From Prevotella pectinovora (GTDB lineage Bacteria; Bacteroidota; Bacteroidia; Bacteroidales; Bacteroidaceae): DNA of 64,000 nt. The notes under the pieces were generated by a model that worked only from the letters and a program-made list of their open reading frames with translations, did not search any database and was not told the DNA's origin. The stretch spans positions 1 through 64,000 of the forward strand of contig NZ_JXQI01000026.1 of assembly GCF_000834015.1 (NCBI RefSeq), written 5' to 3'. Shown piece by piece: positions 9,441-18,614 of this stretch. A program made the position numbers and the translations under genes. Position 1 is the first letter of the stretch; every line of letters starts with the position of its first letter.

Positions 9441-10007
9441 CTATCTGATGATTTTCACCTCGCCGTTCTCCGACAGCTTTATGATGCTTGATGGATTGTG
9501 GGGCTTGTGCTCCTGTCTTCTCGACCAGCACACATAGTCCACGCCATTCAGTATCTCTTCACTGATGTCCATGTAATTCTGTGCGGCGGGTTCTCCGCTG
9601 ATGTTTGCGCTTGTGGATACTATCGGCTTCTGGAATCTGTAGCATAATTCTTTGGAGAACGGTTCTTTGGTAATTCTCATCGCTATGCTTCCGTCGTCGG
9701 CTATCAGGTTGTCTGCCAGGTTTACGGCATTGTCCAATATCACGGTTGTCGGTTTTTCAGCCAGCTCAAGCAGGTTCCATGCCACTTCCGGCACGTTTCT
9801 CACGTATCTTTGCAGCCTTGCGTCAGAGTCCACGAGGCAGATCATCGCCTTGTGGTCGTCGCGTCGCTTCAGCTTGTAGATCCTTTCCACGGCGTCTCTG
9901 TTTGTGGCGTCGCAGCCTATGCCCCATATCGTGTCGGTGGGGTATAATATAATCCCGCCGTTTCTCATCACTTCTACTGCTTTCTTTATGTCATCTTCCG
10001 TTTTCAT
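9441..10007 (-). CDS. L-threonylcarbamoyladenylate synthase (Sua5/YciO/YrdC)
   Basis: Makes threonylcarbamoyl-AMP from threonine, bicarbonate and ATP, the first step to the universal t6A37 tRNA modification. The 188-residue YrdC-type domain has the RNA/ATP-binding motif LYPTDTIWGIGC near residues 21-32, the KRRDDHKAM segment, and STSANISGEPA near 131-141. It lacks the C-terminal Sua5 domain, so it is the short TsaC-like type. The YciO subgroup shares this fold, so assignment to the t6A pathway is probable rather than certain. Confidence 0.9.
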   Translation of the reverse strand: MKTEDDIKKAVEVMRNGGIILYPTDTIWGIGCDATNRDAVERIYKLKRRDDHKAMICLVDSDARLQRYVRNVPEVAWNLLELAEKPTTVILDNAVNLADNLIADDGSIAMRITKEPFSKELCYRFQKPIVSTSANISGEPAAQNYMDISEEILNGVDYVCWSRRQEHKPHNPSSIIKLSENGEVKIIR

Positions 10008-10114
10008 TGTCTTTTCTCCGTTATATTTTACTTTCCTTCCTCCGTTATATATTTCAGTTCTTCCTTAGTTTTTTAAACATTCTTCTCTACACATTCATTA
10101 CTGATGCAGATATG

Positions 10115-10122
10115 CAAAATTA
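10115..10122 (-). promoter_or_regulatory. Candidate -7 box upstream of the TsaC/Sua5 gene
   Basis: Minus-strand TAATTTTG fits TAnnTTTG and lies about 108 bases before the start. No TTG sits at the usual distance. A small inverted repeat CTTGAA/TTCAAG lies just upstream at 10140-10158. Confidence 0.4.
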
Positions 10123-10177
10123 AGCTAAATTTATTTATGCTTGAAATTTTTGTTCAAGAAAATGCGGTCTTTCCACT

Positions 10178-11332
10178 TCACTTTCCTGAGAAATAATAAT
10201 ACCAGTATGTGTTGCCGTATGATTTTCCAGCCATCGACATTGCCTCTTTCTTGTTCGTCACGCTTCTCAGAATGTTCTGCATGTCTGTGTAGTCGGTGTC
10301 CATGATGTCGTTGTGGTAAGAAACCATGGGGTTCGACCTGATGTGGTTGTATAATATCAGAGCCTCTCTGTAGTGTTTCGGCAGTTTTTCGAATTCCGTT
10401 TCCTTGTCGTCCACGAGTTCTTTCACGAAGAGGTCAATCTTCCTGTCCATAAGATAGGCGCAGAGCAGATAGTCCCTGAGCGGCTTTTTGGCGTATCTGT
10501 GTTTTTTCATCCATTTCAGGTACTGTGTCACCCCCATCTTCTCTACTGCCGGCTTTGCCACGAAGCGGAATATTTCATATCTAGGCAGTAGCAGACTCTT
10601 CACCGTAGTGCCGTTTGGCAGCAGTGCTTCCGACCCTCCATACACTCTGTATTCAAACAGTCTTTCGCCCATCTTGCCCTCTCTTGCCAGGGCGTAGGCT
10701 CTTAGCATCGTGATTGTGGAGTCTTTGTCAGCCTTGCTTGTCTTCACGTTGAGCGCATCCTTGTATTTGCCTTCAGCCACCATCACTTCCATTTTCATCC
10801 TCTCGTGGAACACTCTGTCTGTGTTTGCCGTGGCGCCTATGAAAATATATAGGGCGGTCATTGCCAGAATGTTTTCCCATATAGTCTGAACTATGGTTTT
10901 CTGCTTCGGGCTGTCGCTGTCTTTATGTCTTGCCGAAACATACGCCGCTCCTCCCCAAGCCGTGATCAGCAGGGGGGCGAGCCATGCCCATTTGCCAATA
11001 GAGTAGCCGTGGTCTATGCTCGGACTGATGTCGGTGAGCATCGCCAGCAGCATCGCCGGGGGAAAGTAGGTGAGTGCCGGCATCTTGATTGTCCTCTTCG
11101 TTGCCGCGTCCACTCCCTGCTGAAGCAGCAGCAGGATTGCCGTGATGATGACAGCTCCTATGGTGCGGTTGTATTTTGTCAGTCCGTCAGACAATACGTG
11201 CTGCTCCATTGTCAGGAGGTCTGCCTGATAAAAAAACAGGTAGGCGAATGTGAAAATGCAAAAGACAATGGCACATGCAATTTCTGCAATCCATGTGTCA
11301 TTGCCTCTGTTTGTGAATATACTTTTGGTCAT
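10178..11332 (-). CDS. DUF6057-like membrane protein
   Basis: Function unknown. The 384 residues begin with four or five hydrophobic segments in the first half (AEIACAIVFCIFTFAYLFFY near 16-35, the TIGAVIITAILLLLQQGV region, FPPAMLLAMLTDI, WAWLAPLLITAWGGAAYV, and a later one near ILAMTALYIFIGAT), followed by a soluble, helix-rich half that resembles TPR-like periplasmic domains of this Bacteroidetes family. The start lies one base beyond the glgB stop (11334 versus 11332), so the two are co-transcribed. Family membership is my recollection, not a search. Confidence 0.65.
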   Translation of the reverse strand: MTKSIFTNRGNDTWIAEIACAIVFCIFTFAYLFFYQADLLTMEQHVLSDGLTKYNRTIGAVIITAILLLLQQGVDAATKRTIKMPALTYFPPAMLLAMLTDISPSIDHGYSIGKWAWLAPLLITAWGGAAYVSARHKDSDSPKQKTIVQTIWENILAMTALYIFIGATANTDRVFHERMKMEVMVAEGKYKDALNVKTSKADKDSTITMLRAYALAREGKMGERLFEYRVYGGSEALLPNGTTVKSLLLPRYEIFRFVAKPAVEKMGVTQYLKWMKKHRYAKKPLRDYLLCAYLMDRKIDLFVKELVDDKETEFEKLPKHYREALILYNHIRSNPMVSYHNDIMDTDYTDMQNILRSVTNKKEAMSMAGKSYGNTYWYYYFSGK

Positions 11333-11333
11333 T

Positions 11334-13400
11334 TTAATTCTTCTTCAATACTACTGCAGATCTTGCCGGAATGTATAGCTTCAGCCATTCTTTATGCTGG
11401 TCCACATACAGTTGGTCGTAATTTGTGAGGTGGGTGATGCTGTCGTCAGCAAACCCGAATCCACCATATTCCTTTGCATCTGTATTGAGCACCACGTCGT
11501 AGGAGCCTGTCGGCACGAGGAATCCGTATCCTGTGAACGATTTCACTGGGTTGAAGTTGAACACGAAGAGCAGGTCACCCCTCATGTATGCCAGTATCTG
11601 GTCGTCGTCGTTGTGCCAGATTTCCTGCAGTCTGGTGTTCTGGAAGTTCTTCACCATCTTCATCGTCTCGAGCATCCTCTTGTCGAAGTCGCCCAGATAG
11701 TGGTAGTCCAGTTCCTTGTTGTCTACGAGGTTCCATTGTCTGCGTGCGTATTTATAGCTCCATCCGTTGCCTTCGCGTGGGAAGTCAATCCATTCCGGGT
11801 GTCCGAACTCGTTGCCCATGAAGTTGAGATATCCTCCGTTTATGGTCGTTGCCGTGACGAGTCTTATCATCTTGTGCAGGGCTATTCCTCTTACCACTGT
11901 TCCGTTCTCGTCGCCCTTCTTGAAGTGCCAGTACATGTCGGAGTCGATGAGTCTGAATATTATCGTCTTGTCGCCTACGAGAGCCTGGTCGTGGCTTTCG
12001 CAGTAGCTGATAGTCTTCTCGTCGGACCTTCTGTTCTTCACCTCCCAGAAGATGCTGCTCGGCTTCCAGTCTTCGTCTCTTTTCTCCTTTATCGTCTTTA
12101 TCCAGTAGTCGGGGATGTTCATCGCCATTCTGTAGTCGAATCCTATTCCTCCGTCTTTTACCTTGGCAGCCAGTCCTGGCATTCCGCTCACCTCTTCGGC
12201 TATTGTTATAGCCTTGGGGTTGATTTCGTGTATGAGTTCGTTGGCGAGTGTGAGATAGCAGATGGCGTTGTCGTCTTCATGACCATTGTAGTAGTCGCCG
12301 TAGTTGCAGAACGCCTCTCCCAGTCCGTGGCTGTAGTACAGCATCGAGGTCACTCCGTCGAACCGGAATCCGTCGAATCGGAATTCCTGCATCCAGTATT
12401 TGCAGTTGCTGAGCAGAAAGTGCACCACGTCGTCTTTTCCGTAGTCGAAGCACAGACTGTCCCATGCAGGGTGTTCCCTTCTGTCGCCTCCGTAGAAGTA
12501 TTGGCAGGGGTCTCCTGCAAGGTTTCCCAGCCCTTCGGTCTCGTTTTTCACGGCGTGGCTGTGCACGATGTCCATTATCACAGCAATTCCCATCCCGTGT
12601 GCCGTGTCGATGAGCGACTTTAGTTCTTCGGGTGTTCCGAAACGGCTCGACGGTGCGAAGAAACTGCTCACGTGGTAGCCGAAGGATCCGTAATACGGGT
12701 GCTCCTGTATTGCCATTATCTGAATGCAGTTGTATCCGTCTTTCTGTATTCTGGGCAGCACGTTGTCTCTGAATTCCGTGTATGTGCCCACCTTTTCGGC
12801 GTCCTGTGCCATTCCGATGTGGCATTCGTATATGAGTAGCGGCGATTTGCATGGGGCGAATTTGTTTTTCTTCCACACATAAGGTTCGGGGTTCCACACC
12901 TGTGCCGAGAATATCTTGGTTTCTTCGTCCTGCACCACTCTTTGTGCCCATGCCGGTATTCTCTCTCCGTCGCCTCCTTGCCAATACACGTGCATCTTGT
13001 AGAGGTCGCCGTGTTTCATCGCCTTTTCAGAGAGTTTGAGTTCCCAGTTTCCCGTTCCCTCTATTCTTCTGGCTCTGTATCTTTCGTCCTCCGTCCAGTT
13101 GTTGAAGTCGCCCACGAGATAGATGTCGGTTGCGTTCGGCGCCCACTCTCTGAACACCCATCCGCGCTTCATCTTGTGTAGTCCGTAGTAGTCGTGTCCG
13201 CTGGCGAATGCGGCAAGCGTCTTCTTTCCGTTGTTTGTCAGCTGGTTCTTTTTCCATTCCGCATGCTCGTGTCTGCCACGTATGGCGTCTTCGTATGGTT
13301 CGAGATACGGGTCTTTCTGCACGATGCCTATATGTCTGGGCTGGTCCTTTTTCGCCGTTGCCGTTTTCCGCGAATCGGCTTTCGTTGTTCTGCTTGCCAT
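11334..13400 (-). CDS. glgB: 1,4-alpha-glucan branching enzyme
   Basis: Cuts alpha-1,4 glucan and re-joins the piece in alpha-1,6 linkage, forming glycogen branches. The 688 residues contain a CBM48 domain near 45-180 and a GH13 catalytic barrel. Region I is IVHSHAVKN, region II GFRFDGVTSM near 340 with the nucleophile Asp, region III ITIAEEVSG near 397 with the acid/base Glu, and region IV CESHDQ near 467. The length and the motif set resemble the eukaryote-like branching enzymes common in Bacteroidetes. The first 20 residues are a basic leader of unknown role. No glycogen synthase or phosphorylase gene is nearby. Confidence 0.95.
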   Translation of the reverse strand: MASRTTKADSRKTATAKKDQPRHIGIVQKDPYLEPYEDAIRGRHEHAEWKKNQLTNNGKKTLAAFASGHDYYGLHKMKRGWVFREWAPNATDIYLVGDFNNWTEDERYRARRIEGTGNWELKLSEKAMKHGDLYKMHVYWQGGDGERIPAWAQRVVQDEETKIFSAQVWNPEPYVWKKNKFAPCKSPLLIYECHIGMAQDAEKVGTYTEFRDNVLPRIQKDGYNCIQIMAIQEHPYYGSFGYHVSSFFAPSSRFGTPEELKSLIDTAHGMGIAVIMDIVHSHAVKNETEGLGNLAGDPCQYFYGGDRREHPAWDSLCFDYGKDDVVHFLLSNCKYWMQEFRFDGFRFDGVTSMLYYSHGLGEAFCNYGDYYNGHEDDNAICYLTLANELIHEINPKAITIAEEVSGMPGLAAKVKDGGIGFDYRMAMNIPDYWIKTIKEKRDEDWKPSSIFWEVKNRRSDEKTISYCESHDQALVGDKTIIFRLIDSDMYWHFKKGDENGTVVRGIALHKMIRLVTATTINGGYLNFMGNEFGHPEWIDFPREGNGWSYKYARRQWNLVDNKELDYHYLGDFDKRMLETMKMVKNFQNTRLQEIWHNDDDQILAYMRGDLLFVFNFNPVKSFTGYGFLVPTGSYDVVLNTDAKEYGGFGFADDSITHLTNYDQLYVDQHKEWLKLYIPARSAVVLKKN

Positions 13401-13467
13401 GATTTACTGATAGTTGTTTCGTTAGTTGATGTTTATCCTCCTCTCATTGTTCCGCTGTATGCAGGCG

Positions 13468-13911
13468 TCATGCCAGCACTTTGAATATAGCCTTCTTGAA
13501 CTGAGGTTCTTCCGACACGCATGGTGCATGGCCGTCTTGCGGGAAGAATATTGCGAATTCCCCAGGCTTGCATGTGAGATATGTGTCGGCGAGGATAGCG
13601 TATTTCGTGATATCTTTCTCTTCGTTGTATTCCTCTTCTGGCAGGTTGCATAGTGGTGTGTATCCGAATGTCTCTTCTGCCGAGAGCGGAATCTGTATGT
13701 CGATCATCCTCTTGTGTGTCTCCAGCTTTGCCTCTTGTTTTGTCTTGCCCTTTGCGGTCTGTATGTTGACGAAGAGGTCTTTGTCCTTGATGAAGTGCTT
13801 TCCTTCCTCGAGAGTGTTGAGGTCGTTTGCTTTGATGAATTCCACCACGTCCTTGAAGAGCGGGTTGAGTGTCGCGTACTTCTCCAGGTTGTCGATTGTG
13901 TCAATTACCAT
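13468..13911 (-). CDS. YhcH/YjgK/YiaL (DUF386) family protein
   Basis: A 147-residue cupin-like protein. Metal-binding residues expected for the family are visible in ETHKRMIDIQIPLSAEE and in FFPQDGHAPCV. Relatives are linked to sialic-acid, alginate or other sugar catabolism, acting as anomerase-like or beta-galactosidase subunit-like proteins. Here the neighbours are glgB downstream (67 bases) and the MORN protein upstream, so there is no catabolic operon to define a substrate. Confidence 0.88.
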   Translation of the reverse strand: MVIDTIDNLEKYATLNPLFKDVVEFIKANDLNTLEEGKHFIKDKDLFVNIQTAKGKTKQEAKLETHKRMIDIQIPLSAEETFGYTPLCNLPEEEYNEEKDITKYAILADTYLTCKPGEFAIFFPQDGHAPCVSEEPQFKKAIFKVLA

Positions 13912-14120
13912 GATGCTTTGTTTTTTTGTTAGATTTGTCGTTTGTCCGTCGCTCCGTGTTTGGGGCTCCGTTGTTGTTCGTTTTCCGTTTGCGCTGCGTC
14001 ATTCCGGGCTGGCGGCCTCTTTGCCTTTCAGTCATTGGGTTTCCTGTTCCTTTCAGCCATTGGTCCCTCAGTCCTTCGGCAGTCGGTTTTCCGTGCCTTT
14101 TTGTTACAGCTCTTTGATTG

Positions 14121-15227
14121 TCAGGACTTTCTGCCCATCCTGTACATCTCCTGTGCGGTGATGTTTCCGTTTCGGTCTTTTATGATGAACTTTCCGTCTT
14201 TCAGGTCGTCCTTATATTCTCCTTCGGTCCTTTTGCCGTCTTTGTCCACTTCTATTGAGTTTCCGTTGCGTTTTCCGTTTTTGTATACTCCTTTGAATTT
14301 CCTTCCGTCGGCAAAGTGGATTATCATCGTTCCGTTCTGCAGTCCGTCTTTGAATTCGCCTTCAAACACGTCGCCGTTTTTCTTTGTCAGCTTTCCGTGT
14401 CCGTTCTGCTTGTCTTGCTTCCATGAGCCCACATACACGTCTCCGTTTTTCCATGCGAAGGTGCCGTTTCCTTCCATGTTCCCTTCGTTGAAGTGTCCTG
14501 TGTATTTGTCTCCGTTGGCGAATCTGAATATCCCTTCTCCAGTGCGTTTGCCGTGCAGGTAGTCTCCTTCATACACGTCTCCGTTTCTGAATCTGTATAT
14601 ACCCTTGCCGTTCTGCATGTCTTCGAGCCATTCACCTTCATACACGTCTCCGTCGGAGTATTTGTTCACTCCCTTTCCCGAGCGCATGTTGTCGAGCCAC
14701 ATTCCCTTGTATGTGGTGCCGTCGCCCCAGTCGAAGAACCCTTCGCCGCATTTCTTGTCGTCTTTCCATTGTCCGTCGTAGTATGCTCCGCTGGCGTAGG
14801 TGTATCGTCCTTTTCCGTTACGTTTGTCGTGATACCAGTTTCCGTCGTATTTGTCGCCGTTGTAGTAGTACATCACTCCATGCCCCTCCTGGTAGTCTCT
14901 GAACCAGAGTCCGTCGTATTTGTTGTTGTTCATGAAGTGGTATGTTCCCTTGCCGTGCTGCTGGTCCTGATACCATTGTCCTTCGTATTTCTCTCCGTCG
15001 GAGAATGTGTACACGCCGAATCCCTGGCGTCTTCCCTTCACGTATTCGCCTTCATAGGTGTCCCCGTTCTTATAAATGGCGTTTCCTTTGCCGTTGGGTT
15101 TTCCCGCGAGCATCTCCCCTTTGTATTGCCCTCCGTCTTTGGTCACACATGAGCCGAGCGTTATCTTCTGTGCGAAGCCTGCCAGCGGCATGAGGGATAT
15201 CAGTAGTATGTATAATTTTTTCTTCAC
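14121..15227 (-). CDS. Secreted MORN-repeat protein
   Basis: The first 19 residues (KKKLYILLISLMPLAGFAQ) are a signal peptide, and the rest is about 14 consecutive MORN repeats of 23 residues with the pattern G-D-x-Y-x-G-x-W and G-x-G. MORN repeats make elongated beta-hairpin sheets that bind lipids or other proteins. The 368-residue protein has no enzymatic domain, so a structural or scaffold role at the periplasm or outer surface is likely, but that is inference. A good promoter lies just upstream. The last repeats degenerate toward the C-terminus (KRTEGEY, NITAQEMY). Confidence 0.9.
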   Translation of the reverse strand: MKKKLYILLISLMPLAGFAQKITLGSCVTKDGGQYKGEMLAGKPNGKGNAIYKNGDTYEGEYVKGRRQGFGVYTFSDGEKYEGQWYQDQQHGKGTYHFMNNNKYDGLWFRDYQEGHGVMYYYNGDKYDGNWYHDKRNGKGRYTYASGAYYDGQWKDDKKCGEGFFDWGDGTTYKGMWLDNMRSGKGVNKYSDGDVYEGEWLEDMQNGKGIYRFRNGDVYEGDYLHGKRTGEGIFRFANGDKYTGHFNEGNMEGNGTFAWKNGDVYVGSWKQDKQNGHGKLTKKNGDVFEGEFKDGLQNGTMIIHFADGRKFKGVYKNGKRNGNSIEVDKDGKRTEGEYKDDLKDGKFIIKDRNGNITAQEMYRMGRKS

Positions 15228-15251
15228 TTTAGGTCGCTTTAAAATTTACTC

Positions 15252-15283
15252 CAAAGGTAATGATAATTTTCGAGACAGCCAAA
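15252..15283 (-). promoter_or_regulatory. Promoter of the MORN gene
   Basis: On the minus strand, TTTG (15280-15283) is 20 bases upstream of TACCTTTG (15252-15259), a close match to the Bacteroidetes -33/-7 consensus. The predicted start of transcription is about 18-20 bases before the ATG at 15227. Confidence 0.75.
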
Positions 15284-15412
15284 TGTTTTCAGCTTTTTTC
15301 ATAATAGCCGGTCCTGTCGATACTAGAGCTGCGTCTCCTTGCTTCAGACTGCCTTTGGGGTTTGGAGCGACAAGCCTTCCTCTTGTGGAAGGACGAATCT
15401 TGTTTGGCTTTT

Positions 15413-15599
15413 AACCCAAATCGGTCATTAGGGCTTGCTTGGATTTTGGAATTTTAGAAGAGTGGATTTTGTTTGGCTTTTAATGAGTAATAGCTGACTG
15501 ATGCGAATTAAAAACAGGCAAATGACGCCTTATAAAAAAACAAAAGACTGCTAGCAGTATTAAAATGCTACATTGAACGGCCTAATGACCGTTTGGGTT
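15413..15599 (+). mobile_element. 187-bp inverted-repeat element, copy A
   Basis: MITE-like element with no coding capacity. It begins AACCCAAATCGGTCATTAGG and ends with the complement AACCCAAACGGTCATTAGG read inward, so the ends form terminal inverted repeats of about 20 bp with one gap. The interior is shared with copies B (18615) and C (56352) almost base for base. It contains a perfect palindrome ACTGCTAGCAGT at 15547-15558. The right end overlaps the 3' end of the DUF5103 gene and supplies its stop codon. The 15228-15581 gap contains this element, the MORN promoter and otherwise only a T-rich stretch without recognisable features. Confidence 0.75.
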
Positions 15600-16844
15600 T
15601 AACTGAATCTCCTGATAGCCAACGAGTTGGTCTGTCCTGTCGCCTTGTCCTCTGTAATATACCAACGCCTGGTATTTGTTTTCCGTCTGATAGAAGTTCC
15701 CTTCTGACGGGGAGGTCTTCATGGTGGTGTCGCTGCTCTCCATCAGGTATTGGTATGAGTAGTAGCCCTGCTTCAGCAGGATGGCGGCCTCGTAGCGCCG
15801 TTTCTCCTCGTTGTATTCCATTTTGTATTCGGGCAGGAAGCGGTTGTATGTCCATTCGCCGTTCAGATAGATGTCGCCGGGGTATCTTTGCTTGCTGTCG
15901 AGCGTGAAGTGCACGTACATGTAGTCGCACGTGTTCTCGTTCTCTATGTTGTCGCTGTTTCTGATATAGAAGGCTCCGTTGGCGTCTTCGTCGTAGAGAT
16001 AGTTCGGCCTGGGCACGTCGGCGAACACGTGTGCGTGGTAGTTCTCCCCGTCCCACGATATCTCGTCTATCCCCATCGTGGCGTGTGATGTGGCGAGGGT
16101 TTCAAACTTGTGGTATTCGTTTCCCGCCTCGAAGATGAGCTCCCTGTTGTGCCGCCATTCCAGTCCGCTTGGCGTCTTGTATTGTGGCTGTGCGTTGCGT
16201 ATGGCGTTGTCCCATCTCCTGTTCTGCATCACCACGGTCTTTATCTGTGTCTCGGGGTCGGCCACTCTCAGCGCGTTGTACGACAGCTTCATGGAGATCT
16301 GCTGGTGGGCGAGGTTGGTGTCGATGTCGGTATTTGTGGTGGCGCCCATAGATATTCCCGCCTTCGGGTCTACCACCATGAAGCATGCCGTGAGCACCTC
16401 TTCGCCCGTGTCTCCGTCGGCAACCGTGACCTTGTAGTTGCCGCTGAGCTTCAGTCTGCATTTCTCGTTGGGTATGGAGAAGGCGTAGTGGGTGTAGTCC
16501 ACGTTTGTGTTTATGGATTCCGTGATGTCGTCTATCGTGTTGTCTTCGGCAAATCCTTCTATGTAGTCGCTTGCGAAGAGCTGCTCCGACGGCGACCAGT
16601 CGGCTTCACAATGGGTGATGCTGTAGGTGTAGCGGTGGTATGTGTGTGTCAGGTCGTCGAATGATATGTTTATCCTGTTCTGGCTTGGATTGTCAGAACG
16701 GAGTTTCATTATCGGGAGCGCGAGCCATTTGTCGCCGCACACCACTTGCAGCGTCTTTATCCCTGCCTTGTGTATCACGTTGTATTGGGCGCGGGAGACC
16801 AGGCTGAGAGCTAGGAGCGGGACCAGAAGGATTGTTCTTTTCAT
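15582..16844 (-). CDS. DUF5103 domain secreted protein
   Basis: Function unknown; a conserved Bacteroidetes family. The 420 residues start with a signal peptide (residues 1-20, ending VSRAQ) and continue as beta-rich domains, with an N-terminal part around INISFDDLTHTY and a central YNVIHK-to-GIDEISW region; no catalytic motif is recognised. The final residues NPNGH and the stop codon are encoded by the terminal inverted repeat of the element at 15413-15599, so the native C-terminus may have been a little different before insertion. It follows purN on the same strand with an 81-base gap. Confidence 0.85.
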   Translation of the reverse strand: MKRTILLVPLLALSLVSRAQYNVIHKAGIKTLQVVCGDKWLALPIMKLRSDNPSQNRINISFDDLTHTYHRYTYSITHCEADWSPSEQLFASDYIEGFAEDNTIDDITESINTNVDYTHYAFSIPNEKCRLKLSGNYKVTVADGDTGEEVLTACFMVVDPKAGISMGATTNTDIDTNLAHQQISMKLSYNALRVADPETQIKTVVMQNRRWDNAIRNAQPQYKTPSGLEWRHNRELIFEAGNEYHKFETLATSHATMGIDEISWDGENYHAHVFADVPRPNYLYDEDANGAFYIRNSDNIENENTCDYMYVHFTLDSKQRYPGDIYLNGEWTYNRFLPEYKMEYNEEKRRYEAAILLKQGYYSYQYLMESSDTTMKTSPSEGNFYQTENKYQALVYYRGQGDRTDQLVGYQEIQLNPNGH

Positions 16845-16925
16845 GTTTTCTTTATTCTTTATATAGAGCAGGGGGTTCCGGTGTGGAGGAGTGGCGGAAT
16901 CCTGCGGCAGTAATTATGGCTGCTG

Positions 16926-17492
16926 TCAGCGGCTGAGCAGCTGCTCGATCACTTCCGGGTAGTGTTCGTATTCTAGTGCGTGCACCTTGCGGGCGATGTC
17001 GTCGGCGGAGTCTTCGGGCGAGAGTGGGGTGGTGTACTGTTTCAGTATCTGTCCCTTGTCGTATTCGTTGTTCACGAGATGGATTGTTATTCCGCTTTCC
17101 TTTTCGCCGTTTTCCTTCACTGCCTTGTGCACGTTGTCGCCATACATGCCCTTTCCGCCGTATTTCGGCAGCAGCGACGGGTGTATGTTGACTATCCTGT
17201 TCTTGTAAGCCTCCGTGAGGTAGTCGGGCAGGAGGAGCATGAATCCTGCGAGGATTATGTGTGATATGTTGTGGCCGGCCAGCAGGGGCAGCACTCTGGA
17301 GCTGTCTTTGAATCCCTCTTTGTTCACTATTTCCACGGGCACTCCGAATTTCTCCGCCCTCTTTATCACCTGTGCACTCTTGTTGTTGCACACCACGAGA
17401 GCCACGCACACCGTTTCCGAGTTCTCGAAGTATCTGATTATGTTCTCGCAGTTTGTTCCGTTGCCGGATGCGAATATGGCTATGTTCTTCAT
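16926..17492 (-). CDS. purN: Phosphoribosylglycinamide formyltransferase
   Basis: Transfers formyl from 10-formyl-tetrahydrofolate to GAR in purine synthesis. The 188 residues begin IAIFASGNGTNCENI, the phosphate-binding loop; the catalytic Asn-His-Asp set is seen in NIHPSLLPKYGGKGMYG near 100-116 and the EYDKGQIL segment near 142. HVSGIT-type substrate loop is present as SGITIHLVNN. Length is slightly shorter than E. coli PurN (212) but normal for Bacteroidetes. It lies alone among unrelated minus-strand genes. Confidence 0.96.
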   Translation of the reverse strand: MKNIAIFASGNGTNCENIIRYFENSETVCVALVVCNNKSAQVIKRAEKFGVPVEIVNKEGFKDSSRVLPLLAGHNISHIILAGFMLLLPDYLTEAYKNRIVNIHPSLLPKYGGKGMYGDNVHKAVKENGEKESGITIHLVNNEYDKGQILKQYTTPLSPEDSADDIARKVHALEYEHYPEVIEQLLSR

Positions 17493-17548
17493 ATTGGGTA
17501 AATGATATTATGATTATATTATGTTAGGTTTGGCTGGGCAACCGTCCA

Positions 17549-17569
17549 GACGGTCGTCCTGCCGTTAGT
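17549..17569 (+). repeat. Single AACGG-CCGTT hairpin unit
   Basis: GACGGTCGTCCTGCCGTTAG resembles the hairpin unit AACGGTCATCATGCCGTT that forms the array at 26979 and the right end of the 187-bp element. It lies between purN and the S4-domain gene. Confidence 0.4.
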
Positions 17570-17604
17570 TTTCATTGCAGCTTGCCCTTGCGGGCGGTTG
17601 GGTT

Positions 17605-18024
17605 TCAGTCGTCCGGGTCGTCGTCGTATTCGTCGAATCCGAACATTGCAGGCTCTATGAAGGCGTCGAGGCTGCGGCGGTCTTTCTTCGTGGGGCGTCC
17701 TGTGCCACGGGCTCTGTCCACGAATCCGCTTATCCTGCTCATTTCCAGTATCTCATACTGTTTCGGGTCGGTCACGTTCTCGTAGATGTCCTGTATGAGT
17801 TTTGCGCCCACGCGCTTTTCAATACATTGAAGTATCTTGAACGAATAGGTTATCGGCGGTTTTTTTTCCCTCACCCTCTCTCCCCCTTTTACGATGTGGG
17901 AAGGGTTCACGTTGGTTCCGTTTTTCGTGACGCGGCTGTTCTTGCAGGCATCGGCAGCCAGCGACCTGGTCTTGAAGATCCTTGCCGCCCACAGCCATTT
18001 GTCTATTCTCGCAGACTCTTGCAT
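17605..18024 (-). CDS. S4-domain RNA-binding protein (Hsp15-like)
   Basis: A 139-residue protein with an S4 domain in residues 5-55 (RIDKWLWAARIFKTRSLA, then GGERVREKKPP), the hallmark of Hsp15/HslR. In E. coli Hsp15 rescues 50S subunits that still carry a nascent peptidyl-tRNA. The C-terminus is acidic (FDEYDDDPDD), unlike the basic tail of E. coli Hsp15. The gene starts 6 bases after pth, also an enzyme that deals with peptidyl-tRNA, which supports a shared role in ribosome rescue. Confidence 0.88.
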   Translation of the reverse strand: MQESARIDKWLWAARIFKTRSLAADACKNSRVTKNGTNVNPSHIVKGGERVREKKPPITYSFKILQCIEKRVGAKLIQDIYENVTDPKQYEILEMSRISGFVDRARGTGRPTKKDRRSLDAFIEPAMFGFDEYDDDPDD

Positions 18025-18030
18025 GTTTCC

Positions 18031-18600
18031 TTATTTCTTGTGGTTAAACTGGTTCATCGTTATGTCAATGCCGGCAAGGGCGAAGCTCTTTATTATCTCG
18101 CACGAAGTCTTTATCGCCGGCTTGAGGGTTTCCATTTCCTCTGAATCATATCTGCCGAGCACCCATTCCACCTGCATTCCCCTGGGGAAGTCGTTGCCTA
18201 TTCCCACTCTGAGGCGTGCGTATTTCTGCGTGCCCATCACCGACTGTATGTTTCCCAGTCCGTTGTGTCCGCCGTTGCTTCCGCTGCCTTTCAGTCTGAG
18301 GGCTCCCAGTGGCAGAGACAGGTCGTCCACCACCACGAGCAGGTGCTCCATGGGTATGTTCTCCTTGTTCATCCAGTATCTCACGGCGTTGCCGCTGAGG
18401 TTCATGAATGTGGTAGGCTTCAGCAGAAAGAGTTTCCTTCCCTTCACCGAAGTCTCAGCCACGAATCCGTATCTCTTGTCGTCGAAAGAGGCTCCAGCCT
18501 CCTCAGCCATGGCGTCTACCACCATGAATCCCGTGTTGTGTCGTGTTCCCGAATATTCGCTGCCGGGGTTTCCCAATCCTACAATCAAGAATTTTTCCAT
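18031..18600 (-). CDS. pth: Peptidyl-tRNA hydrolase
   Basis: Releases peptides from peptidyl-tRNA that drops off the ribosome. The 189 residues from the ATG at 18600 start [21 protein letters not shown], which carries the conserved Asn and catalytic His of the family; [10 protein letters not shown] holds the catalytic Asp and [11 protein letters not shown] the tRNA-binding loop. An upstream in-frame ATG at 18642 would add 14 residues, but those are encoded by the end of the repeat element at 18615-18801, so 18600 is chosen. The gene is followed at 6 bases by the Hsp15-like gene. Confidence 0.97.
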   Translation of the reverse strand: MEKFLIVGLGNPGSEYSGTRHNTGFMVVDAMAEEAGASFDDKRYGFVAETSVKGRKLFLLKPTTFMNLSGNAVRYWMNKENIPMEHLLVVVDDLSLPLGALRLKGSGSNGGHNGLGNIQSVMGTQKYARLRVGIGNDFPRGMQVEWVLGRYDSEEMETLKPAIKTSCEIIKSFALAGIDITMNQFNHKK

Positions 18601-18614
18601 TACGTATTGCTTTA

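Noticed and set aside
8560..9537. Long plus-strand frame opposite the ClC gene (and 11394-12623 opposite glgB)
   Set aside because: They run antisense to well-conserved proteins and show no recognisable motifs; their openness follows from codon use on the other strand.
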